Shown here: piece by piece, positions 26,701 to 33,540 of the stretch
Layout: each line of letters opens with the position of its first letter
How positions within the stretch are numbered: position 1 is the stretch's first letter
DNA from: Gammaproteobacteria bacterium
Lineage (GTDB): Bacteria > Pseudomonadota > Gammaproteobacteria > Competibacterales > Competibacteraceae
Direction: 5' to 3'
Assembly (NCBI GenBank): GCA_024235135.1
Contig: JACKMZ010000012.1
Location: forward strand, 1-64,000
Length of the DNA: 64,000 nt
Translations under genes and position numbers: made by a program
The notes under the pieces: model-generated
What the model was told of the DNA's origin: nothing
Seen by the model: the letters and a program-made list of their open reading frames with translations, nothing else
The model's database searches: none

Positions 26701-27115
26701 TATCGCATTCGACTTGCTCAAGGTCGCAGTTCCTTACCGTGACTTGAACTTGACCGCTGAAAGGTCCAATAGAAAGCGGGAAAAACCGAACTGCGATATT
26801 GCAGGATTCGTTGTTCTGTAAAAAGGCGCCGGCACAACCATCATTAGCTATCGAGAAACTGGCGCCATTTGACAGTATATCGACGGACACGACGTCGATC
26901 CCCTCATATTGGGGAAATTCGGTTGTGAAAGAGAGTGTCGTGCTCAAGGTGCTGCTGTTGCCGATTATAATTTCACCGAAATCCAGGTCCGGTCCAAGTT
27001 CCTGCGCCCGTAACTCGGTTCCCCAATCCGGTGTCAGTAGGGCCAAGCCCATCAGTAGCGAGATGAGTGCAAGGGCATACCGGCGATAACTGAATATCGG
27101 TGATTTATGGTTCAT
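23765..27115 (-). CDS. Autotransporter with six tandem Ig-like repeats
   Basis: The 1116-residue product has a signal peptide (about 1-38, ending LRAQE), a domain resembling choice-of-anchor/ASPM-like beta-sandwiches (about 40-150), and six tandem 87-93-residue cadherin/Ig-like repeats (about 156-688), each opening (I/L)(D/N)AV(D/N)D and closing DTATVTVTV. A linker with QETLEDLTENPNAQS (about 690-830) follows, then a C-terminal autotransporter beta-barrel (about 840-1116) ending in phenylalanine. This suggests a type Va-like surface protein with an elongated passenger. Ligand or adhesion partner is unknown. It sits between the CHAT lipoprotein gene (38 bases) and the kinase gene (120 bases), so it may be the surface component of the operon. 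Confidence 0.9.
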   Translation of the reverse strand: MNHKSPIFSYRRYALALISLLMGLALLTPDWGTELRAQELGPDLDFGEIIIGNSSTLSTTLSFTTEFPQYEGIDVVSVDILSNGASFSIANDGCAGAFLQNNESCNIAVRFFPLSIGPFSGQVQVTVRNCDLEQVECDTPFSVTANLSGVGAGPPIDAVDDTTSTNATEPVNFNVLTNDTGTDLVLSDVSNPTHGNVVWDSAGNVTYTPNSDFASPPNDTFTYTVFDSYGQVDTATVTVTVIPPAIDAVDDTASTPAGAPVTINVFANDSGTGIAISDASDPAHGSVTINNGGTDGTITYTPDAGFASPPNDSFTYTIVDAFGQSDTATVTVTVNPPGLNAVDDTASTPAATPVTINVLANDSGTSLSVTHITIPANGNAVINGDGTITYTPHVGFANGSDSFNYTVTDSFGQSDTATVTVTVTAPNLNAVNDTAVTPANTPVSINVLNNDIGSGLSITQVSTPSSGSAVVNADDSITFTPATGFVGIVTFTYTISDGISTDTATVTVTVTAPNLDAVNDAASTPARQAVAIAVLANDVGSNLAIVQVSKPANGTAVANADGTITYTPATNFAGVDTFTYTISDGIANDTATVTVTVIAPKLDAVDDSATAVTGQTVAIPVLANDVGSPLTVVQVGKPANGEAAIQGDGTIDYTSDASFQGNDSFTYTVSDGIGNDTATVSVTVTLTKEQVQETLEDLTENPNAQSVGQAIGGLCYDRTASAEFLRDCDALVEAALKGDPQAGPALEQITPASIGTAVDTTQTSVQTQSANIRTRLFSLRNGINGINIDRLNLNRGGWTLSGQDLRYLMANLGGGGPTSEPSHDLGGLGIFAAGTLNWGNKDETDEQAGYDFETYGLTVGADYRFTDQWVGGAAFSYSSTGSDIDSHGGSLDSQGYTLTLYGTYYQSERFYLDGLINYGWMNYDQRRNVLYQLQDAAVNQSFDADYNGRQFYIDLGAGYEFGRGNLTYGPEIRLSYLDVQVDDYQEHANNNNAGSAWAVGVDDQDLESLTLTLGGQIGYLFSQSWGTLEPQVELKWLHEFKDNNRVVRGTFIEGAGVPDNFFELATDPVERDYFRFGIGVSAQFSGGASAVLRYRTLLDYNNLEDHTISAEFRWDF
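25052..26650 (-). repeat. Six tandem ~260-280-base repeats coding for Ig-like domains
   Basis: Translated units have 90, 93, 89, 87, 87 and 87 residues in order from the N-terminus. Units differ in sequence but share the ends described for the protein and a central (N/V)GDGTITYTP-type strand, so they are old duplications rather than fresh copies. Such regions can change copy number by recombination. Confidence 0.9.
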
Positions 27116-27153
27116 TGTTTTATCCCTGGGAATTGCCGCTTAGCCACAACTCA

Positions 27154-30100
27154 TTACGAGCGGCTACTTTCGCCGATCAGAGTGAATGCCGCCCAGAACA
27201 GGGGGTGCGCCGTATTGGGGTCGCTTAGCAGCTTGAGTTGCGCAGCGCGTAAGGCTTGTGCGCGACCTTGCTGGGGTGATTTCCGGTAGGTATCGAAGGT
27301 GGTGGTCGTTAGGATCACGGTGGGTTCGGAGACCACATACCAGTGGGAAGCCAGCAGCGTGCGGGCACCCGCATAGAAAAAGGCCGTGGCTAGTCCGGAC
27401 AGACCCTCGCCGCGCAGATTGCCACCGCCTTCCCCGGCGGTATTGCAAGCCGACAGCAGCACCCAATCAGCGTCCAGATTGAGATTGGCGATTTCGCTCG
27501 CGCTGAGCAGGCCCGTGCTGTCTAAGCCGGGACCCGCCTGAGGCGTCAGGGCCAGCGCCGGTTCCGCCAAACAGTCCAATTCGCCCGGCAACAGCGCGTG
27601 GGTGGCGAAGGCGATGACGCGGTAGTTCTTTAGGTGGCTGTTTTCCACCGTCGGGATGGTGGCCTCTTGACCCAGGATGATGGAGCGATTGGGATTGGCG
27701 CCGAGTATCCTGGCCAGTCGCCCCAATTCATCCGCGGTTTCCGGAAGGCGGGGCAGTCGACTGATGATTTGAGCGTTGATTTGGCAACTCTGCACCAGAG
27801 CTTCGACGCTATCCTGTGGGCTGTCGGGAGTATTGCCTCGCAGCGCCACGGCCGCGTTGGTGAATACCGGATCGCCAAAACCGATAAACGGTTGCTTGGC
27901 CTGCGAGGTTCCGGCGATCTGCCGGAATTGCTCCAACGCCACCACGGAAGGCAGCAGGCTGGTCGCCATATCCCGCACCAGCCAGGCAGCCTGGCGATAA
28001 TCCCGCAGGCCGGGGACCGGCGGTTGCCGCACCAACATCGCGGGAGGTAGGCTGAGCAGCGGGCCGGCCGGGACGACGATAAGATTCTCGACATTCGCCA
28101 ATTGCGGTTCCAAGCTACCGAACAGTTCCTGGTACACGCGGTAAGCCAGCGCGACATCGAACGTGGGCAGATGGCCGCTGCTGGCGTCCACGCCAGCGCG
28201 CAGTCGTTTCACCTGAGCGGCCAATTCAGCGACTGTCAGCGGTACCTCGACGGCCTGCAACTGGCCATCGGTCGTCACCAGGAAGACCCAAGTGGCATCG
28301 GCGCCCGGTAACACCCGTACCAGGGCTTCACCCGGTTTCAGCGAGGCGCTGACCTGGGCGGTTGACAGGGGGTTGGGAGTTATCAGTCGGCCATAACGCG
28401 GAAATTGCGATTGCAGCCGTTCTTCCTGCTTTTGATACTCGACGGAAGCTTCCCGCAACTGATTCTTCAGGTCTTCTTCCTTGGCCGTGTTGCGTTCCAG
28501 GTAAGGTTTGCTTTGCTCCACGCCCAAGGCGTATTGCAGATCCTGGGTGTTCTTCAATGCATCCTGCAGGGCGCGCGCGGTATCGCGCACTTCCGGATCG
28601 GATTCGGCCAGTCGCGCCGCCAATTGGGTGATGGCCCGCCCCGCCGCCGGGGTCTGGCCCAATTGCGATACCGTGAAAGCTTCGTCAAGCAGGGCTTGAC
28701 GGTGGGTGGGATCGTTCCCCGCCAGATCGAACAGAAGTTCCAGATAGCCCTCGATGTCGGCGGTGCGCAGTTGCGCGCGAGCGGTGCTGTCCTCACGAAG
28801 AATACGTAGCGCCTCGCGCCAAAGACTCAGGGCCAGTTGGGGCTGTCCCGCTGCTTGTTCGACGCGGGCCTGTTCCATCAAAGCGTTGACCAGTACTTGG
28901 CCTTCGCCGAACAATTGCCGTGCCAGATCGACCGCGGCTTGCGCGTGCTCACGGGCTTTGGAAAAGGCTTGCTGGCGGCGGTAGATATCGGCCAGGCGCT
29001 GATGAGTTTCGCCCACCCAGTGGTAGTCGCCGCCTCGCAACTTATCGTAGATCTTGAGGGCCTGCAGGTAGGCGGATTCGGCTTCCGGCAGTTTATTTAG
29101 CGCGACATAGACATCGCCCACGCCGATCAGGGAGTGCGCGATACGGGGATTGATTTCGCCTTGTTGGGAACGAGCGGCGGCTTTCTCGCTCAATTCCCGG
29201 GATTGTTGGACAAGGCTCTCGGCCCGCGCGGGATCGCCATGTTCCAACTCATACCAGGCGCTATAGACGAGAAACTCGGGGTAATCGGAAGGGTCCGACG
29301 AAGCTTTGACCAAGGGCTCCGCACGGTCCAGCATGGCCTTGGCGGCGCCTGGCTGTAAACGGCTGAGTTCGCGGGCGATGCGCGCGACCAGATAACCGCC
29401 GCTCGGATCATCGGGTCCTTTGATACGCTCATGGATCTCCAAGGCGCGGCGGGCCAGTTCCAACGCCCGTTCGTGATTTTTGGCCGAGTTGTACAGCGTA
29501 CTCAATTCGTCCAGGGCGGAGAACTGGCCCATATCCTCAAGACCGATGAAGTGGCCATCGGGGGATACGGCCTGTTCGGCCAGCGCAATCAATTCGGAAC
29601 GGGTGCCGGGCAGGGTGGTTTGTACGGAATCGGCCAGCGAGGCGCGCACCAAACCCTCGAAGAGTGGGGCTAGGTGCGCGGGACCCCAGAGCACGAAAGC
29701 GTGGTTGGCGATTCCGGCGGCGATGAACAGGTAAGGAAAGCCGCCGTTGTAGCTGGTGCAGCGGTAGACCACGGCTGGGTACTCGCCGAGAATCTGCGTA
29801 GTTTCCGCTGCGCCGCAACTGGCCTCGGTGCGTATCGTGGCGCCGAGGTTGCCGTCGGTGAACAACCGGTTCTCCCAGTGACTGGCGGAACGCGGGATAT
29901 CCCCCCGCCAGACGGTCCCGGCAGGGCGATCCCAGCCCGGACAACGGATATCGAATTGCTCCAGATCGCCGTTGTCTCCACCGGATTTATAAAATTCGCA
30001 GGCCACATCCCCCAGTGCCTGACTGTCCGCCGCCGGCAGGCTGAGGCGGGCGCCGATCGGCAGACCGGACTCGGCTCGATTGGCTCCTCCGCCCGAGGCG

Positions 30101-30183
30101 CAGCCCCCCAATACAAGCAGGCTCCCCATCAGCACCCATAACGCAATGATGGCTCCATGGCGGCACTGGTTAGGCCTCGTCAT
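27154..30183 (-). CDS. TPR-CHAT lipoprotein, predicted caspase-like cysteine protease
   Basis: The 1009-residue product has a lipobox LVLGGC with the lipidated cysteine at C28. A unique region (about 30-200) is followed by an alpha-helical TPR-like array (about 205-560, repeats such as AKNHERALELARRALEIHE and LPEAESAYLQALKIYDKL), and then a C-terminal CHAT domain (about 690-1005). The predicted dyad is H862 (FATHALL) and C913 (LLSACNTAGEGG), both present. In characterised TPR-CHAT proteins such as the Craspase protease, TPRs bind a partner that activates cleavage of a specific substrate. Here lipidation points to the envelope instead of the cytoplasm. Candidate substrates are the neighbouring envelope proteins. 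Confidence 0.92.
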   Translation of the reverse strand: MTRPNQCRHGAIIALWVLMGSLLVLGGCASGGGANRAESGLPIGARLSLPAADSQALGDVACEFYKSGGDNGDLEQFDIRCPGWDRPAGTVWRGDIPRSASHWENRLFTDGNLGATIRTEASCGAAETTQILGEYPAVVYRCTSYNGGFPYLFIAAGIANHAFVLWGPAHLAPLFEGLVRASLADSVQTTLPGTRSELIALAEQAVSPDGHFIGLEDMGQFSALDELSTLYNSAKNHERALELARRALEIHERIKGPDDPSGGYLVARIARELSRLQPGAAKAMLDRAEPLVKASSDPSDYPEFLVYSAWYELEHGDPARAESLVQQSRELSEKAAARSQQGEINPRIAHSLIGVGDVYVALNKLPEAESAYLQALKIYDKLRGGDYHWVGETHQRLADIYRRQQAFSKAREHAQAAVDLARQLFGEGQVLVNALMEQARVEQAAGQPQLALSLWREALRILREDSTARAQLRTADIEGYLELLFDLAGNDPTHRQALLDEAFTVSQLGQTPAAGRAITQLAARLAESDPEVRDTARALQDALKNTQDLQYALGVEQSKPYLERNTAKEEDLKNQLREASVEYQKQEERLQSQFPRYGRLITPNPLSTAQVSASLKPGEALVRVLPGADATWVFLVTTDGQLQAVEVPLTVAELAAQVKRLRAGVDASSGHLPTFDVALAYRVYQELFGSLEPQLANVENLIVVPAGPLLSLPPAMLVRQPPVPGLRDYRQAAWLVRDMATSLLPSVVALEQFRQIAGTSQAKQPFIGFGDPVFTNAAVALRGNTPDSPQDSVEALVQSCQINAQIISRLPRLPETADELGRLARILGANPNRSIILGQEATIPTVENSHLKNYRVIAFATHALLPGELDCLAEPALALTPQAGPGLDSTGLLSASEIANLNLDADWVLLSACNTAGEGGGNLRGEGLSGLATAFFYAGARTLLASHWYVVSEPTVILTTTTFDTYRKSPQQGRAQALRAAQLKLLSDPNTAHPLFWAAFTLIGESSRS

Positions 30184-30255
30184 GCTGCAACCCCCAGCCT
30201 TTTTCAGGCATTTTCTAAATTATTTTATTTCAGGCGCGAGTCATCGGGCTGCCGT

Positions 30256-31083
30256 TTATTGAACAGCGGAAGGTGGTGCATCAATACGGATAAACTCGCT
30301 ACGACGATTCATTTCCCGGCCGCTCTCCGTGGCATTGGAGGCGACCGGATACGCCTCTCCGAAACCGCGGACTATGAGGCGCTGATCGGCGATCCCTCGC
30401 GCGACGAGATAGTCTTTAACGGACTGCGCCCGCTGCTGGGACAAACGCAGATTATATTGAGCGGACCCTACGTCATCCGTGTGCCCGGCAATGACGAGGA
30501 TGGCGCTGCTGAGTTTGTCGCTCTTGAGTGCGGTCGCGTACTCATTCAGCAAGGGATAGGCATCGCTACGGATTCGTGCGGAATTACTGTCGAAATGAAT
30601 CAGAGCCACTGATTTCGGTCGGTCCCGGATCAGGACAGTATAGTTGACCCTGGCGACCGCCTGGGGCGTAACGACGACTTGAGCGGGCGCCACTCGGGGC
30701 GGCGTCGCCTGACCATCTGTATCCTGGGGTGGGGCGATTCTTGACGGTGCGGCCTGTGTCGACCCAACTTGCGAGGGGGTAGCCTGGGATGCGGGTTGTC
30801 GCTCGGCGGGTGATTGTGCGGAGGGTTGACTGGGGTCGTCGACGATGGCTCCCAGCCCTCTGACCCGGCCGATATTCGAGTTGCCTGTAACCGGTCCGCC
30901 CCGCAGTTGTAAAGCCGGTTGCTGAGCGTTCTCGGGAGCGCTCAGCGCGCGTTCGATATCGGCGGCGGTCTGCGGCATGTCTTCGGGAGGCGCTGCGATC
31001 AAGGCGGCGCTCCACACCATGAGTAAAACCAGGCTGGCGCTTCGCCAACAATGAACGAGATGATTACACGGGAGATGAGTCAC
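30256..31083 (-). CDS. OmpA C-terminal-domain protein (peptidoglycan-binding)
   Basis: The 275-residue product starts at GTG (31083), with AGGT eight bases upstream, and has a signal peptide (about 15-32). A Pro/Gln/Ser/Ala-rich linker (about 85-145) precedes an OmpA-like domain (about 150-270) containing ALIHFDSNSARI, GHTDDVGSAQYNLRLSQQRA and a final NRRSEF, as in proteins binding meso-diaminopimelate in peptidoglycan. VRGLGAIVDDPS at 74-85 matches the TRGLAGIVDDPS peptide of the secreted DUF4384 protein in this operon. No beta-barrel is present, so it is a periplasmic anchor rather than a porin. It is the first clearly recognised gene of the five-gene unit, 72 bases before the CHAT gene. 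Confidence 0.9.
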   Translation of the reverse strand: MTHLPCNHLVHCWRSASLVLLMVWSAALIAAPPEDMPQTAADIERALSAPENAQQPALQLRGGPVTGNSNIGRVRGLGAIVDDPSQPSAQSPAERQPASQATPSQVGSTQAAPSRIAPPQDTDGQATPPRVAPAQVVVTPQAVARVNYTVLIRDRPKSVALIHFDSNSARIRSDAYPLLNEYATALKSDKLSSAILVIAGHTDDVGSAQYNLRLSQQRAQSVKDYLVARGIADQRLIVRGFGEAYPVASNATESGREMNRRSEFIRIDAPPSAVQ

Positions 31084-31140
31084 GGGACATTACCTATTGA
31101 AAGAGGTCGAGTCCAAAGGATGAAGCCTGGGCAAATTTTA

Positions 31141-31473
31141 TCAGTGTTTTTCAATCTCCGCTGACTCGGGTAAGCCGAAAAGCACCCGGAATCTCAGGGG
31201 ACACGACTCTTGATTGCCCAATACGTATCGCATCCGGGTTATTTTATTACGTTCATCCAGTTGCAGCGTTCTACTTGGGGATTCTGGCGTCGCTTTTCGG
31301 CAAGCGGGATTGGTCGAATAGGGCAGGCTGGACAAGGGCGTCAGCTTATTGAACACTAAATGAAATCCCGTGGGCACGCGACCTTCCCCGTGAAATTTAT
31401 ATGAGGGACCACGGAATGGTGCGTCGCTGCTACGCCTCGATAGCGTGACGGCGGTGGGCCGGGGAGAATCCAT
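31141..31473 (-). CDS. Possible small protein of unknown function
   Basis: A 110-codon frame starting at ATG, in the same direction as the OmpA gene and 57 bases before it. The C-terminal half (ITRMRYVLGNQESCPLRFRVLFGLPES) looks protein-like, while the N-terminal third is rich in Ser/Pro/Arg and has no signal peptide. It could be a first gene of the envelope operon or the degraded end of a longer gene. I recognise no family. Without it, 31084-31550 would be an empty intergenic region. Confidence 0.35.
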   Translation of the reverse strand: MDSPRPTAVTLSRRSSDAPFRGPSYKFHGEGRVPTGFHLVFNKLTPLSSLPYSTNPACRKATPESPSRTLQLDERNKITRMRYVLGNQESCPLRFRVLFGLPESAEIEKH

Positions 31474-31550
31474 TAATCAGTAAATCTTCTCAGTGAATTC
31501 TGATTCGTAGGCCGTCAATACTCTGCCAACCGCAGGTCGGAGATAACCCC

Positions 31551-32276
31551 ATGAGCGCGCTACCCTGGTTGGACCCGTATGACGATACCCAACCCTTTCC
31601 CAATCCAGAACGCGCGCTAACCGAACCCGACGGCCTATTGGCCGTGGGGGGCAGTCTTTCACCCGGCCGATTATTGCGCGCCTATCGCAACGGTATATTT
31701 CCTTGGTATTCTTCTGGCCAACCGATTCTTTGGTGGTCGCCGGATCCGCGCACCGTGCTGTTTCCGGAACGCTTGCGGATTTCCCGTAGTTTGCGGAAAA
31801 CCTTGAGAAAGGGGGTATTCTCGGTCACCATGGACAACGCCTTCGATATGGTCATGCTACGTTGCAGCGAACCACGCGAAGGCCAGCCAGGAACCTGGAT
31901 CACTCCGGAAATCCGGGTCGCCTACAACCGACTCCATAAACTGGGATACGCGCATGCGGTGGAGGTCTGGAACGGTCGACGGCTGGTCGGTGGGCTCTAC
32001 GGTGTTGCCATCGGTCGCGTTTTTTACGGAGAATCCATGTTCAGTCGAGTCAGTGATGCCTCGAAAGTCGCACTGGTGGCCTTATGCGACCAACTCAAAC
32101 GATGGGAGTTCGCCGTCATCGATTGTCAGATGCGCACGGATCACCTGATCAGTCTGGGAGCCGAGAACATCCCTCGACGGCTTTTTCTGGACCTGTTGCG
32201 TCGGTTCTGTCCCTTGCAGAGCCCGCCTGGGCCTTGGCGGCTGGACCCAACGCAACCGCTTGCGGGGGATTCCTGA
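31551..32276 (+). CDS. aat: Leucyl/phenylalanyl-tRNA–protein transferase
   Basis: The 241-residue enzyme transfers Leu or Phe from tRNA to proteins with N-terminal Arg or Lys, marking them for ClpS/ClpAP degradation. Signatures present: FPNPERALTEPDGLLAVGG (about 15-33), NGIFPWYSSGQPILWWSPDPR (about 45-65), and VEVWNGRRLVGGLYGVAIG near 140-158. Its stop is one base before the start of bpt; the two form the usual N-degron operon. The clpS and clpA genes are not in the window. Confidence 0.96.
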   Translation: MSALPWLDPYDDTQPFPNPERALTEPDGLLAVGGSLSPGRLLRAYRNGIFPWYSSGQPILWWSPDPRTVLFPERLRISRSLRKTLRKGVFSVTMDNAFDMVMLRCSEPREGQPGTWITPEIRVAYNRLHKLGYAHAVEVWNGRRLVGGLYGVAIGRVFYGESMFSRVSDASKVALVALCDQLKRWEFAVIDCQMRTDHLISLGAENIPRRLFLDLLRRFCPLQSPPGPWRLDPTQPLAGDS

Positions 32277-32277
32277 A

Positions 32278-33012
32278 ATGATGAATGCCTGTCGATCCGA
32301 AGGGTTGCAATCCTTGCGCTTGTTTATTACGGCCGAGCATGCCTGCAATTATCTGCCGGGTAAGCAAGCACGAAATTTGGTCGTCGATCCCAAGGCCGTC
32401 AATGCCCTTGTCTACACGCAGTTGGCGCATTTCGGATTCCGCCGCAGTGGTAATCATGTCTACCGACCGCATTGCGTGGGTTGTACGGAATGTCTGTCTC
32501 TGCGCATGCCGGTGGCGGACTTCACGCCTAACCGGTCGCAGCGCCGCACCTGGCAAAGAAACCAGGATCTGAACGTCCGCTGTTTGGAGCCCCGCTTCCG
32601 TCTCGACCATTATCGGCTGTTCGAACGCTATCTGAAATCCCGTCATCCGGGCGGGGGGATGGACGACACCAGTTACGACGATTATCTGGCGTTTATCACC
32701 TCGGCCTGGAGCGACACTCGCTTATACGAATTCCGTTTGGATCGACGTACCTTGGCCGTGGCGGTGGTCGATCGTCTCGGCGACGGCCTTTCCGCGGTCT
32801 ACACGTTTTTCGAACCCGGCGAGATTTCCCGCAGTCTCGGCACCTATGCGATCCTCTGGCAGATTGCCGAAGCGCGAAGACAGAACCTGACCTGGGTCTA
32901 TCTGGGATATTGGGTGCAGGACTGCCAGAAGATGGCCTATAAAGTCAATTTCCAACCGCATCAAATATTTTCGTCCGGGCAATGGCTGACACCGACTGAA
33001 GAACGGCCGTGA
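32278..33012 (+). CDS. bpt: Aspartate/glutamate leucyltransferase (Bpt, ATE-like)
   Basis: The 244-residue protein is of the bacterial arginyl/leucyl-tRNA–protein transferase family, which attaches Leu to N-terminal Asp or Glu. A conserved cysteine cluster includes HACNYLP near residues 20-26 and CVGCTECLSLRMPV near 62-75; further on are LDHYRLFERYLKSRHPGGGM and YLGYWVQDCQKMAYK near the end. ATG at 32278 is chosen over an in-frame TTG at 32260 inside aat; an ATGATG gives a second possible start one codon later. Its stop overlaps the GTG of the next gene (GTGA). Confidence 0.93.
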   Translation: MMNACRSEGLQSLRLFITAEHACNYLPGKQARNLVVDPKAVNALVYTQLAHFGFRRSGNHVYRPHCVGCTECLSLRMPVADFTPNRSQRRTWQRNQDLNVRCLEPRFRLDHYRLFERYLKSRHPGGGMDDTSYDDYLAFITSAWSDTRLYEFRLDRRTLAVAVVDRLGDGLSAVYTFFEPGEISRSLGTYAILWQIAEARRQNLTWVYLGYWVQDCQKMAYKVNFQPHQIFSSGQWLTPTEERP

Positions 33013-33515
33013 GGAACCCATTGCCAGGCCATGGCCCCCGCTGCCTGTCGAGAGCGGTGGCTTGGGCCGGATTGCTGATGCTGGTTGTTTTGCTGGGTTG
33101 TTCTGACAAACCTGATTCGCCCGAGGCGCAAATACGCGCCCGGCTGGATCAGGCCGAAAAGGCTGCCGAAAATCGATCCCTGGATGAACTGACGGACTTC
33201 ATCGACGAACAATATCGTGATCGTAGCGGACGAGGAAAAAGAGACGTCACCCGGTTGCTGACGTTGTATTTGTTGCAAAATCAATCGATTCACCTTTTTA
33301 CGCGCATCAAGGCGCTCTCCCTTACCGGACCCACCCGCGCCCAAGCCGAGATTGTCGTGGCCATGGCGGGCCAGCCGATTGGCGGAAGTGGCGGGCTCGA
33401 TCTGGCCAAGGCGGATCTCTATCACTTCGATCTCGAATTCATCGACCGCGGCGGGGGCGACTGGAAAATATTCCAGGCGGAATGGCGTCAGGCGCATATC
33501 GGCGAATTTCTGTAA
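33009..33515 (+). CDS. Predicted lipoprotein of unknown function
   Basis: The 168-residue product starts at GTG, overlapping the bpt stop by four bases. A basic N-terminus and hydrophobic core lead to a lipobox VLLGC with C31. The mature part (RARLDQAEKAAENRSLDELTDFI) is helical and then forms a cystatin/NTF2-like alpha+beta pattern ending GDWKIFQAEWRQ, similar to many small envelope proteins with an NTF2-like fold. Function unknown. Position suggests co-transcription with aat–bpt and the protease downstream. Confidence 0.7.
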   Translation: MRNPLPGHGPRCLSRAVAWAGLLMLVVLLGCSDKPDSPEAQIRARLDQAEKAAENRSLDELTDFIDEQYRDRSGRGKRDVTRLLTLYLLQNQSIHLFTRIKALSLTGPTRAQAEIVVAMAGQPIGGSGGLDLAKADLYHFDLEFIDRGGGDWKIFQAEWRQAHIGEFL

Positions 33516-33540
33516 CACAGGATTTGTAAACGAGGTTTTT

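Noticed and set aside
25271..26821. Long antisense frames within the Ig-repeat region (rich in Asp/Gly/Val)
   Set aside because: They are a by-product of the periodic repeat sequence of the autotransporter on the other strand.
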